Assembly (NCBI RefSeq): GCF_963678635.1 | Contig: NC_087062.1 | Coordinates: 18,709,789-18,773,788, forward strand | Source of the DNA: Symsagittifera roscoffensis | Taxonomy: Eukaryota; Xenacoelomorpha; Acoela; Convolutidae | DNA: 64,000 nt | Direction of reading: 5' to 3' | Shown here: one piece after another, positions 10,278-22,122 of the stretch | How the letters are laid out: the number at the start of each line of letters is the position of its first letter | Position numbering within the stretch: the stretch's first letter is position 1 | Position numbers and translations under genes: made by a program | Notes under the pieces: generated by a model | The model's input: the letters and a program-made list of their open reading frames with translations, nothing else | Told to the model about the DNA's origin: nothing | The model's database searches: none

Positions 10278-11717
10278 TTAGTCGTCGGGAAAAAATCCAT
10301 GAGAGAAAACATCGTGAATAGCATCTGATGTGGTTAGTAATTTTGCTAGTATGCGTATGATGTTTTTAGTTTGGAGCAGTGGCCGAAGCAATTGAAGTGC
10401 TTTTATGGTTTTTAGTTCTTCGGTGCCTACTGCAATATCATGAGGTGTGTTCTGAATTATATTAGAAATTTTATGATTGTATTTAGTGTTGTGGATGAAT
10501 TCTAAAATGGGTACTTCTATAGGTTGAATATATTCATGCGGGACTATTAGGGGACGGGATTCTTCGTCGTTGAAAGTCTTGGCGAGGGGACAAAATATAT
10601 ACATCTGGGTGATTGGGTCATAATTCCGGAGGATACCTTGAAGGTTGGTAATTTTAATACAAAACGTGAAGTTTAGGAAAAACGGTGATGTGTATTTAGA
10701 ATTGATAAACTGAAATCTGTGGTGGGGTTGTCGAGATGGTGTGTGTAAATGAAAACGATTATGGATGAAACGATAATAAGTGTAGGTGTGTGTTTGTTTA
10801 GTTCGCAACATGATGTCGTGTGAACAGTGCAAATCACGTTGTTTTGGTGCGAGGAAATGAAAGGTTAGTGAAAATGTTTGAAAATTTTCGTGAAATGATT
10901 CGTATGCTTGAATATCTGATAATGCTTCTGAAATAATGTGGTCATGCTTTTTATCTAGTATGTTAAGTGTGAATATGTAGGAGGTTTTAATGAAAAATTT
11001 TTTTGTTAATTGTGGGTTTGCAAACTGATCGTCGTCAAGAAATTGGTCTTGATTAGATCTAATGATGTTATGATCATAATATTCAAATGAAAAGTCGTTA
11101 GCTCGGGGTGCAGTGAATGTTTTTAGTAACTTTTTATATCCTACGTATGTAAATTGTCGGGGTGTGAGTGATGTGGTTAATCTGAATAATTCGTCCTTGT
11201 TTCTCTGAATATCTTTTGTGGTGTTATAGTGTGGTAGCGTAAGGGGGTTAGTAAAATTATAATAAGCTGTCCAATGAAGTGTGAGTATTATTACATGTTC
11301 ATCTACAAAATGACGTGGTTCAGGGTTAGGGTCGGATTGGTTTAGTGTATATTGGGGGAATAAAGGTAAGGTTATTTGAAGATAATTTGTAGTATTGGTG
11401 TGGTCTGGATGGTTTACGAACTCTCGGGCGGTTACGGGTTTGGAGGGAAACGGGTGATTTGGGAATTTACGTTTAAAGGCTCTATAAGCTCGGTTAGAAC
11501 TAGTGGATGTTTCTGTTGATGTGGATGATTTAGCGAGTGGTGGAGTATTATCTGAAATTGGTGTAGCTGTTGGTGGATTTGATGATGTGATCGTTGATGA
11601 TAGTTGGTGAATGGTGAGAGTGTGGGGAGATAGTAACTGTTGTTGTAATGTTATAAAATTACCTAATTCGTTAGAAATTTGAAAAATTAATTGGGGAATT
11701 GTTGATTGATCGTTCAT
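10278..11717 (-). CDS. Uncharacterised 3' ORF of the gypsy/env element (about 479 aa, intact)
   Basis: Begins with MNDQSTIPQLIFQISNELGN (ATG at 11717; an upstream in-frame TTG at 11732 is not needed) and ends GFFPDD. It follows env by a few bases and is the last gene before the 3' LTR. The N-terminal 110 residues are Ser/Thr/Pro-rich; the rest is an aromatic- and His-rich globular-looking region with many Tyr, Phe and Asn. There is no signal peptide, membrane segment, zinc motif or catalytic motif I can recognise. It is the only long ORF of this element without a break, while all its neighbours are frameshifted. Function unknown; an accessory or regulatory protein is a guess. Confidence 0.65.
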   Translation of the reverse strand: MNDQSTIPQLIFQISNELGNFITLQQQLLSPHTLTIHQLSSTITSSNPPTATPISDNTPPLAKSSTSTETSTSSNRAYRAFKRKFPNHPFPSKPVTAREFVNHPDHTNTTNYLQITLPLFPQYTLNQSDPNPEPRHFVDEHVIILTLHWTAYYNFTNPLTLPHYNTTKDIQRNKDELFRLTTSLTPRQFTYVGYKKLLKTFTAPRANDFSFEYYDHNIIRSNQDQFLDDDQFANPQLTKKFFIKTSYIFTLNILDKKHDHIISEALSDIQAYESFHENFQTFSLTFHFLAPKQRDLHCSHDIMLRTKQTHTYTYYRFIHNRFHLHTPSRQPHHRFQFINSKYTSPFFLNFTFCIKITNLQGILRNYDPITQMYIFCPLAKTFNDEESRPLIVPHEYIQPIEVPILEFIHNTKYNHKISNIIQNTPHDIAVGTEELKTIKALQLLRPLLQTKNIIRILAKLLTTSDAIHDVFSHGFFPDD

Positions 11718-11728
11718 AATGATCGATC

Positions 11729-14211
11729 TCAAGTTTGGGGGGGGGGGTTTGCGATTGCTAAGTTCCTAAAATTTCGTGAGACTAATGATAATGGATGGTT
11801 ATGATGGAGGTTTGGTAAGTGTGGTGCTGTAGGTAATGCACTTGTATTATTGTTTGATTCGTCGTATGTGTTCGGATGTGTTGATAGTTTTGTATTGTAT
11901 TCTTTGATTTGTGCATCTAGGAGGATTTTATTTATTGATGATGAAAATGTTCTAAAAAATCCTGCAAATAATATGCGTGCTACGCTGGCTTGTCGGTTTA
12001 CCTGTGTATGTTTTGCACATGTGTTATAGATTCCTTTTAGTAATGAGAAAAAAAAATCCAATAAAGTTAAACATAGCGTATAAGATAGTCAATCTTTCTA
12101 AGATGTAATATGGCCATCCTAGAAAGGCAAGGATTTCGTTTTTTAAGGTTACAAAACTAAAAATATTTATTGGTGAGCTATCTTGTGGTCTATATTTTTC
12201 ACCGTAATCTTTATGTAATCTTTAATATCTTTAAAATATCCGCTGTAGTCTTGTGTGTATATGTCTGAAAAGCCTGCGGTTTCTGCAAGTTTTCGTAAAT
12301 TTTGATCTATTGATTGTCGTTGTATTGTGTCCATTTGTGTTAGTAGTTCCTGAAATTGTTGTATACAAATGTGATGCTGTATATCTGATTTAGAGTAGAT
12401 CAATATAAGGATTTCGAGCAATAGTTCGAATACTTTCGGGTGAAAACTTTTTCAGCGGTTGCATCAATGTTGGGTATGGTGTGAGTAGGTAGTATTTTTC
12501 TTCGTCGGGATTTAATTGTACGACGTTGTGGCTGTTTTCTGATCCACATGGGACTGCGGTATCCCAAAAAAAAGTTCGTCTTGAAAGTGTATCGACAAAT
12601 TGAACTTTTTTTAAAAAGAAAATCGGGATGCGTTTGTAACAACGCTTATCTTCAAAAACATATAATAGTGATACTTTTTTGATGCAAGTATAAAACCATA
12701 ATACATTTCCTTCAAAGTCGAGGAAATTTGATCTATTTCCGGATAATAAATATCCTGCGTTGGGTATTTTTAGAACTGCTAGTGCGAGTGATTGTAGAAT
12801 CTGAGTTCTTTCCAATTCACATAGTTGATGTAGTGTTTCTAATTCTAAAAGTAACATTTCTTGAAAATTTCACTAATTGTGTAGTCTAATTTCATATCTA
12901 AGTGGATATGATAGTGTATTGCGCCAAAATATGTAATATTCATTAGTGATGATTCTTGTAATCGTGTACTTTCACTGTCTCGTGGTTTTATTTTCCACGA
13001 TGGTTTCCTGCGTTTTTAAGAAGATTAACTGGGATGTATGATGTTCCTTCGTTGAGAGGTTGGTGTGTTGCATGAGGATTATATTTTAGTTTTCCTGTTG
13101 GCATATCGAAACCTTCGTCGTATTCGTCAATCAATTCGGAATATTGTGTTTTGTGGAGGTGGATTTTGATATTTACATGCAAATTCTGTCTCATGGTAGA
13201 TTTGAAAACGCTTTAATTTTTTTTCTATATTGTGAAAGTTTCAAAATTTAATATAGCGGTTTCTTATTTGAGTTGGGTTGACAGTGTCAAATGGGATGGA
13301 TTCAATGAAAATTTTTTCATGGAACTTAATCATTCGAGCGTGGATTTTTGCTACTTGAAGTGTTGTACAAGTATCTTCGGGAAATCAAACAATTGTTGCT
13401 TGTGTCCTTGTTGTAGGGTCACAATAACCTTGGTCATTTTTGCAAGGTAGTCTGATGCCTTGATAAATTATAGTGTTATCTTTTAAATCTCGTGTGAGTT
13501 GTATTTTTTCGAGTTGTTTTTTCCAGTCAAAAAACATTATTTCTTGGTATCCTTTATTTTTTGTATCTGCTTTGCAGTTTGAAGGATTATTTATTCCAAT
13601 ATGTGGCATCCAGTGTTTTTCGTGAATATCATAAGTTAGTCGTCCGTGTGCGCCGTTATATGGATATCTTTCGTCTAGTTTAATATATCCTTGATATCTT
13701 TCAAGTTCTGCTTGATCTACAGAGTCTGCCAAAACTTGGAAGTTTACTATTTTTCTGTTTAATTTTTTTTTCTTTGTCAAGTTTAATCTTTGTAGTTCGT
13801 TTTTACAATCATTGGAACTTACATTACTTTCAATGTAGAAAGTCTTTCTACATTACTTTGATAGAATGATTCGTGATCAAGTCGGTTTTTATTTCCAATT
13901 GAAACTTGTGAACAATATACTTTCTTTTCGGAAAAAATTGCTGTAAATTTATAGCCTGTAAGCGTTGTTGCTCGGGCTTTTGAGTATAATTTTGCTACTA
14001 TATTTGTTGTTTCTATAGCTTGTGGTTCTGATTCGCATTGTGTTACTTGGTTTATTGCATATTTGTGTAGCGTTTTTTGTTCATTTTCTTCACAATCGTA
14101 GTGTGTTACTAACAAATCCTGAGGTCCTGTGCAAGTAGTTTGATTTGTATTTTGTTCGGAAAAAATTAGAAAAAGGAGTTGTTGAAATGTAAACACTTTT
14201 AAAATATACAT
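11729..14211 (-). pseudogene. Env-like glycoprotein, resembles gB-like/chuvirus-like class III fusion glycoproteins (broken)
   Basis: Fragments in order on the - strand: 13819-14211 (hydrophobic signal-like start MYILKVFTFQQLLFLIFSE, then Cys-rich ectodomain), about 13235-13780, 12390-12857 (with CYKRIPI and a later PCGSE), 12040-12421 (helical stalk, then a Trp-Pro-Tyr block and a hydrophobic transmembrane segment YAMFNFIGFFFLIT), and 11729-12061 (cytoplasmic tail). Several frameshifts break it. The Cys spacing, the late Trp-Pro-Tyr/LER segment before the membrane anchor and the overall layout resemble the class III glycoproteins of chuviruses and env-bearing retroelements. That match is by eye. 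The role would be membrane fusion at entry; this copy cannot make the full protein. Confidence 0.6.
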
Positions 14212-15504
14212 GTGTATGATAATCCTGAGTATGGGTTATAAAAGGTGATATATCCAATTGTGTTTTTGGTATATCTGTCGTATTTATATATGACTTCAGT
14301 CGTTACAAATGGGGGAGGTAATGATTGAGCTGTTATATTTGGTGGACTTAGGGGGAAAGGGTGTTGAACAATATTATTAAGTCTGACTGTGATTTCAAAT
14401 TTTAATTGGAGACTATTTTGTTGAACTATTTGAATATTGTGTTCTTGAATATTTTGTCTATACTGTAATCTATTTAGTGCCCAATTGTGGAGTCGGCTAC
14501 GTTCTTGATGTTGTCCAAATAGTGGGGAGGTGCTACGAAAGTATTCCAATCTAACCGTTGAGGGGTATTTGTCGATGATTGTTCCTGGTATCTTGCGTCA
14601 AGATTGGTGGGGTTATTGAGGTGGAAAAGTGTTGGTGAAATTTGACTTAAAGATGGTGTTGATAGAAGTGAGAGTGTTTCTGGTAGAGATGATAATGTTG
14701 TATCAGAAGAAACATCAATTGGTTCATTCACTAAATTTGGTTCACCTTGAGTGTATGAGTGTGTTGTCCAATATGGTAGTCTTTCGGTGGTATGTGGGGG
14801 GTATCTCGAATTTGTTCTGATGTTGGAGTTGAACCTAGATAATCTGATGGAATATTTGAGGTGCTTTGTGGTGAAGCAAGTGTGGGAGTTTCTGGTAGTG
14901 TACCGCTTGAAAGTTCTGAGGTAGTTGGTGTTGGTGATTGGGGTATGTTAAAATGAACTCGGGGGGTTTGAAAATTTCTATTTCTTCTTGGATGTATAAT
15001 TTGTCTATTTTTTTCAAGTGTATTCTGATTTTGGCTAATATGTCTTATTCGATTAAGATTTTGTGGTAAGGTGGGATATAAATCATATGTTGGTTCGCTT
15101 AAAAATGCTTGGCGATGAACTGGTTCTAATGGTTCAGATAATCGTGCGTGTCGTTCTTCAAAAGTGTATGGATTGTCTTGAAAAGAAATTCGTGTTGATG
15201 ATTGGGGATTGTTGGTAGTTGTAGGTGTTATTGGATTTTCTTGGGATGTTGGTGGTGGGGGCTGTTTTGGTGGTGTTTGATTAGCAATTTTGAAAAGGTA
15301 TCTGAGTATTTAATTCTTGTTGGAAAATGTGTGTTTATTATAATAATCCTCAATAAAAAGTATCAAAAGAATTGTTGCTAAGGCGAATGTGACTATTGCT
15401 TTTTTTATACATTTGCATATTGTCATGATTAGGGAAATTAGAAATGTGAGAAAAATTATGAATAAAAGAAAAATATCTTTTCGACTAAAAATGGTTCGTA
15501 TCAT
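14199..15504 (-). pseudogene. Membrane/proline-rich accessory ORF upstream of env (broken)
   Basis: Starts with MIRTIFSRKDIFLLFIIFLT. Two hydrophobic segments (residues about 11-33 and 37-52) suggest a membrane-inserted N terminus. A TAA at about 15310 interrupts. The same frame continues to about 14747 as a Pro/Ser/Thr-rich stretch, then two frameshifts lead through 14474-14731 and 14199-14549 (ending GYITFYNPYSGLSYTCIF). The last ORF overlaps the env start by 13 bases, a compact retrovirus-like arrangement. I recognise no family. It could be a separate accessory protein or an env leader region. Confidence 0.45.
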
Positions 15505-16497
15505 TTGAATAGATTTTATGTTTTTGTACCTGTAGATGTGGTCAAGGATTTGGGAAAGTTGGAGATATATTTCAAATGGGGAATAGTAAATTTTAAAAAA
15601 TGCAAAAAATTATAAAAAGGATTATTAGAGATTCAAAAGTTTCAATGAAAAAGAAAAGCAAAAATTTAAATAGACTGGAAAATTTTGTAAAAAGGATTGA
15701 AAGTTTTTGTTTTACGTTATCAACTGTTATAGAAAGAAGCATTTAAGAAATGATTTGTTTTGTCGAATTTTTTTTAAAATTTTGAGGCAAAATTCAAGTG
15801 TGGTTGGATTATTTTTTGATTTTTTGACAAGTGGGTTGAGTTTTGTCAAAAAATGTTGAGGGTGTATCTTTATGGTATTCGGGAGGTCTTCATAGTTTTG
15901 TTTTTATTTGTTGGGTATTTGGGGGTATCTTTGAAATATTTGTACTTTAGGCCAAATGATCATGGGTCTTTTTTGCTTTAGGCTAATTTGCCATTTTCGG
16001 TTGGAGGGTTTTTGAGGTGGGATTTCTGAGTTGGGAAAATATTGTTGATTTTTGCATAATTTGATACGGGAGGGTTGTAATATTGGAGTAGTGTTTATTT
16101 TAGTTGTCAAGTTTTAGCAAGTTGCTTATTTTTGACCTGGAGGTTGTAAGGATATAGTTATAGATATGCCTAGAGATTATTATCTGTCGGCTAATGAGTT
16201 TGTGTTAGAGATATAAAGATAGCAATTTGAATGAATTCTAATGGCTGAATTTGAACTAGATTTGATCGAGATTATTTTCAGCATGTTTTTACAGAAATGT
16301 GAAAGTTTAAGGTGATTAAAAAGAATGTTGATGTTAATCAAAATTAAAGTTGTTTTTGAAATTCAACTTTCTTTAATATTTTAGATTGTGGGATGAAAGT
16401 CTTATAGTTTTTTCGTGGTCGATTTCTAAGTCGTGATGATTCTCCATGTTCGGATTTTTGTTGTTGATCCTGTGGTAAGATTTTTTCTGTCATTTTT
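15505..16497 (-). other. Non-coding spacer between integrase and accessory ORFs
   Basis: AT-rich, no supported ORF apart from a 68-codon frame at 15904-16110 without a recognisable motif. It may carry a splice acceptor for a subgenomic env message, but I cannot point to one site. Confidence 0.35.
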
Positions 16498-18109
16498 CTA
16501 TATTTTCTTTTTTTTAGATGTTTTTGGATCTGGTGTAATTGATATTTGAGGGTTTGCGTTTTGCTGTTGGATTGTTTCTTGATTTTTATTGGTATTATCG
16601 TTTTGATTTTTTTCCGTTTGTGGATTGTTTTGAACGATGTGTAAGCCTGTGAAGGAATATAATTGAGTTAGTTCGCGGAGCGCGTATTCTTTTGGATAAT
16701 AAGGTAATAGGTTGTTACGGTGTTGAACGATTTCTTTTTTGCTGGGGTCAGGAAGTTTGTATGTTACCTCAGTAGATTCATCAATTATTTGGTATGGTCC
16801 GTTTCGCAGTGGTTGTAATTTTTTGGATATTCCTTTTTGTGTATTGAAATTAAGCATTAAAACAAACGTTCCAATTTTTTAATCGGTGGCTGGCATAAAG
16901 CGTGAATTAGTTTGGTTGTTTATATTTTGTTTTGTAACATATTCTTCGTTACTTTTTGGTAGATTTCAATGTGTTTTTTATCTCTATTTAAAATCCATTC
17001 GGTATGTGTACCGGAAGCTAAATTTAAAATTTTTGGATGATGAAAATGATCTTCATCATGTGTATGTAATGGTAGATTATAGCAAATTGAACCTTCATTT
17101 GGTTTACAATATCCTTGTGTATTTTTGTGGGCATTTGCTGTGAAAATATTTGGTTTTCGTGGCTTTTGATTAAAAACCATTTCGTATGGTGACATTCCTA
17201 GAGTTGTTGTGATTTGTGAAATATAAGACAATGGGAATAATTTTACATCTGCTGACCATTCAGTGTATCGTGTATCATTTCCGTTAATGATGCATCGAAG
17301 GTTTTCTTGTAGTGAACGGTTCATAACTTCGACTAATCCATTTTTCCATGGTGCATGAGATGTAGGTGGTTTGTTTCTGATGTTATATAGGTGGCACAAT
17401 GTGATGATTTCTTTATTTATAAATTCTGAAATATAGACTTTGTCCTTTAAAGTCTTGTTTTGGTGCTATTTGTTTTTGATTTGGATAAGGTTTATTTGAT
17501 TGTCATATTATGCAATCATTGCATAATACTTCAATCCAAATTGGTGCATTCGGGAAGTAAAAGTTTTGTGTGAAATTTGAATATGTCTTGTCTGATCCTG
17601 GGTGTCCTTTGAATTTTGTGTGTGTGAAATGTTGAATGCTATCAACATCAGACTGAGGGGAAGACAGGGTACTTTAAAATTGGGTGTCTGATATTCTAAA
17701 AGATCTGTGTTTTCATCTATAGTAGTATTTTTAAATTTTCTAAAGTATCGGAGGAGTGTTTTGTTACCTAATTTTGTTGCATCAGCTTTTGCTGGTTTTG
17801 TTTTATTTTTGTGCCATGATTTGATTTGTCTAATAACAGGGTCGAAATTTTAGTAATTTTGTAATAATTGTAGTGTAATTGTTTCTGTTGGTGGTAGAAA
17901 ATAATTTCGACTTCTATTTTTGATAGGGGAATTGTGTCAAGTGGGTCGTGAAGGTCAAAAACTTGATTTACTGTGTATTTTAAACCATTTGTCGGTGGTC
18001 CTGATAAATTTATAATATCAGTTAAATTTTCTTTTTCTATTATTGGGAAAGGATCTTTTTTGTGTGGCTGTTGTTTTATTGTCTTTTGTTGAGTATTTTT
18101 TTTATCCAA
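16498..18109 (-). pseudogene. Truncated gypsy pol: RNase H-integrase linker and partial integrase
   Basis: From the right: a linker of the kind between RNase H and integrase (17768-18109). Then a zinc-binding HHCC motif at about 17510-17645 (HFTHTKFKGHPGSDK, ending LCNDC, interrupted by a TGA where the next Cys pair should complete). The second half of the catalytic core follows (16920-17399, APWKNGLVEVMNRSLQENLR with the catalytic Glu), then a GPY/F-type C-terminal domain (16498-16857, LQPLRNGPYQIID). The segment with the first catalytic Asp residues is missing between the zinc motif and the core half. Protease, RT and RNase H are absent altogether. Inactive. Confidence 0.8.
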
Positions 18110-20823
18110 TGTGAATATGGAATGGGTTTAAATGTGGATGTACTTAATAAATCGACTTTATAATGATTATTTTGACAATCTAAATAATGTGGGAAGTGTT
18201 GTAAATTGTTTATTTGTAATTTTTCTGACCAGATGACCAATTTTCTGAAATCTAAATCTAGTTCTCGAATTGAGGAGGGATGTGATGCTCTCTTTTTAAT
18301 ACCTATTTTCCTTAATTGAGGTGTTAGAGATATCATTAAAATTTCTATCATTTTTGTGTTTTTATAATCATGAGTGTTAAGTGAATATGCTTTTCGAACT
18401 AGTGTTTCGATTGGAACTGCCAATTGTTTAATTGTTTCGTTTGGTAGTCTGCGAATTTCATTACAAAAAACTCTTTGATGTGGTTTATTTCTTTCAGAGT
18501 CAAACACTTTTGAAAATTCTTGTGTGAATCTTTTCCAATCTGCTTTTAGGTCTTCTATAGGTAAAACTGAAAACCATTTTTGAGCTGCGCCATTAGGTAT
18601 GCATTCATTGTCATTTGTAGTGATACTGCGGCATTTGGCATTTGTGAAAAGTTTGTAAGTTGACTTTTTGTTATTTCGTGTTGTTGTAAATAATATGGTA
18701 GTGGTATTTCATTTTGCATTTGAGTTGGTTGATAAGAATGCATAATGGCCGGGTTTTGTGATTGTGCTGGTTGATAGGATTGTGCACTTGGTTGATTTTG
18801 TATGTGCATTGGTTGATAGCTTTGTGTATTAGCTGAATTTTCTGGATGATATTTTATGTTTTGAGACGCCTGATTTTTTCGAGGTTTTTGTGAACGATAT
18901 TGTTGTGTATATGGTGCAAAAATATCTGGTTGCTAATAATCGTCGTCATCTGATGATAAATGATTTGATGTATAATATGGTGTTTGTTGTTTATTTTTAT
19001 TTTGTTGTGAAAATGGGTAATTTTCACTATGATCTTGTGAGGGATGTGGATAGTCACGGAAATTTACTGAATTTGTTGATGTAATTGGAAAATTCGATTT
19101 TTGTGAAAATAAATGATTTTGCCTATGTATTCGGGGAGGATGAGTTCTTTTTGATGGGTTTACATAATTATAATTGTGTTCTGCGAAATTACTTCTGGTG
19201 AATGCTCTTTGTTTATCTGTTGGTTTCGTCATTGGTCTATATGTCTGATAATCCATATGCGAATAATTTGGAGCAACCGAGGGTTTAACCGTAGATTGCA
19301 ACGTTACTTGTGGTAACGTTGGATTTTTAGGTTTTGGTGTTAAAAGGTTTGGACGTATTGGTGAAATACTTTGTTGTGTAGTTGTTACTATTGTTTCAAC
19401 TATTTCTTCATTTATAAAATGTGATGGTGTTTGAACATCCTGTTGTGTAAGATTTCTAGTACCATTCAAATTTTCCTGTTGTACAAGAATTGAGTTTAAG
19501 CTATTATTTTGTCTTCTATCGGGTAAAAACGAATTATAATTTAAAGGTGTTGCATCTATTGTAAGCGGAAATATTTTTACATAGTCTTCATGAATAGAAA
19601 TTATACCATTTGCTTGATTTGAGCTGTCTATTGGGATGTTTAGGAATAATGGATGAGACCATTCAGGGTCCCAAATATAATCTGATTGTTCTGCAATGAC
19701 AGTGTCGTCATTGGAACTTTGAGGTCTAAAATTTTTTCTTGCTTGTGCAATTAAATCAATATTATGTGTGAAATAATCAATTATGAACCATGCTAAGATT
19801 TTTTGTAAATCATGTTTAACAATTTGTGAAATTTCATTACTTGAGAAATTTTCACGGATTGTGTTTAAAAATGCTGAGAATGCGGCAATTTCATTTCTTA
19901 CTTTCGTGTGTCTTGATGTTTGAACTGGTGGCCTACTTTCAGTTTCTGTTTTTTCTAGTATGAATAAATAACTATATATTAGTGCAAAAACATCGTAGTA
20001 AATATTGAATTTGCTTTCTGTGAATTTTGGTGTTGTATGTTTTTAATGTATTCTGAGAATACTTTTGAAAATTCTATGTCAACATCGTCTGTTTGAATAA
20101 CATGTTTGCTATGAAATTTACTTTCTTTGCTGAATTCTATGGTGTAGATTCCATATTGTTGTGTTAGGTTTCATATTTCTATTAAATAGTGATCGACAAT
20201 TTGTCTTTGGATTTTTGTTTCTCGGAATTCTGTTTTACATGGGCTAATTCCTTGTTCGAATACATTTGCGATTGAATTAGTGCAAAATTGTATTTGTCCT
20301 CTATCTTCAGTGAGTGAATTGACGAGAAGTGGGAAAACAGAGTTTTCGTCTGGACTGTCGTCACTTGGACTTTGCTTATTTTCTCTTTTTATGACTGTCA
20401 GTGCGTAATGTTCAATGTGTCTGATTGGTTGATTCCAATTGTATAAACGTACTGGTTTATTTTTGTATATCTTTTTTATTCTTCTTTTTCCTTGTTTTGA
20501 TGAATGTGATGTGGCTTCTGAATTGGAAAAATATAACTGATCGTGAACTGGGTATTTTTTATTTACTGTTTCTTTTAGTTTGCAAAGTGCATCTAAATTA
20601 CTGATTTCTGATTCAGAGACTGCGTTTCTTCGCTTCGAAAATCTTTTTCGTGTAAATTGTCTTTGTTTACTTATAATTTTTTTTATTGTTTGTCGTTTTG
20701 TTCGAATATATCCAATCGTCTGTTTGTGTGGTGTGATTACAAGATTGTATTTTTTGTTGTTTTTTTCGCAATTGTGTAGTACGATTGTTTGTTTTTTCCT
20801 AAATTGTTTAGTGACATAAGGTT
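18110..20823 (-). pseudogene. Gag-like polyprotein remnants of the gypsy/env element
   Basis: Open in successive frames without retained start codons. From about 20823 to 20163 there is a Lys/Arg-rich N-terminal segment (RKRFSKRRNAVSES, then KQGKRRIKKIYKN, then an acidic SPSDDSPDENS). A different frame follows from about 20035 to 18933, a hydrophobic/Asn-rich region ending in a Gln/Pro/His-rich stretch and DDDDY. Next come a short Gln/Pro/Tyr-repeat piece (18555-18809) and a helical segment (18076-18507, RRLPNETIKQLAVPIETLVR) like the C-terminal half of a retroelement capsid. At least three frameshifts separate the pieces. It would form the particle shell. Assignment rests on position and composition more than on motifs. 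Confidence 0.6.
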
Positions 20824-22102
20824 TAGGATGAAGGATGCAAGATTGTTATTAGTGATTTTAAAATCCTAGACTGTTAGTCTTACAATTTTTTGGTTAGCTT
20901 AACCTGTGTCTTTTTGTTGAGGGTTGGAGAGAAAAGTATTTATCGATTCCGAAGAATGATCGTTACTTTCTCGTGGCTATTTTAAGTTAAGATTTTAACA
21001 CCTAATCTTACTTAGGGTTAATGATTGTGTTCAAGGGTTGGAGAATAGTAAATCGATATACAAGGTTCAGGTATATTTAGAACGCAAGTAGTTCGTTAGG
21101 TACTATTTTAAACTTACAATGATTTAAGATTTAGCCTGGGTCAGGTAAGAGGGGGGATCAAGTGAAGGATGAATAACCGAAGTTCTTCACTGTTTAGCCT
21201 AATTAGAATGGTTAGAGTGATTTGAAAAATTTCTATTAGTCCTGGGTCTTTGAAAAGGTTGGGTAGTGAATCAACGTTTGAGGTCGTTAGACACTTTATT
21301 AATAAGGTGGGGGAGAACAAAGTTGTTCTATTTGATCCAAGGGTAAGACTTGATGATCAGGATATAATTTTTTATGGTATAAAATGAATTAAGTTAAGTA
21401 TTTAAGGAGATCCAAGGAAAGCCTTGATGATGTGTTTTTAAGGTGTAGATAAATTTAAGTTAAATAAAGATACAATTTAGGATAAGCCTTTAAAAATAAT
21501 TTTAGGTTTTTTTGATAGAAAAGTTTACTTTTTAAAGATGTTAATAGATTTATGATTGCTGTTATATTCAAGTGATGAAGCTGGAGATGACACAATAATT
21601 TGTATCTACTAATAATTTATGATCATGTTAAGTAATTTTTATTTTTCTTTTAATAAATATATTTTTCAGATATCTTTTTGAATCTTACTGCAGTTTTGGA
21701 GGAAACGATTCGAATGTTTTTATCAATCGTTATTGTACAATAGTAAGTTTTGTTTAGCGCCTGAAATAATCCTTGAAGATTTCTCTTAAATATTTTATGT
21801 TTGCAAATGAAAATCTAAATTCATTGCTAGTAAAATTCTAAATAAAAAAAGTTTGCGTTGGCTTTTGCCGTACAACCATGAAACTTAATGGTAAGTTTAT
21901 TCGTAGTCAGAGATCGTCTCTTGTCCGAGGTCTTCTTCCAATACCGGGTAGTTCTCGTATTGTACGGAATAGCGGCTCTGATCTATTGAGTCGTAGAGAC
22001 ATTTCAATTAAATTATTATCATGTAACATTTCGGGAATGTTTTGTCTATTTCTAATCTGTCTCGTTAGTTCTAAGCTAATTTGTTTTTTAAGGTCTTATT
22101 TG
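20820..22102 (-). other. Leader of the gypsy/env element
   Basis: Roughly 1.3 kb between PBS and gag with no credible ORF on the element's strand. It has scattered AAGGTT/GATTTAAG words. A 90-codon + strand frame at 21878-22150 runs antisense across the PBS and LTR and is a shadow. Confidence 0.5.
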
Positions 22103-22120
22103 GGACTTATGGTCGCACCA
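22103..22120 (-). promoter_or_regulatory. Primer binding site of the gypsy/env element
   Basis: On the - strand, two bases after the LTR end, the sequence reads TGGTGCGACCATAAGTCC. A TGG-initiated stretch complementary to a tRNA 3' end at this spacing is a typical PBS. I cannot assign the tRNA with confidence. Confidence 0.6.
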
Positions 22121-22122
22121 GA

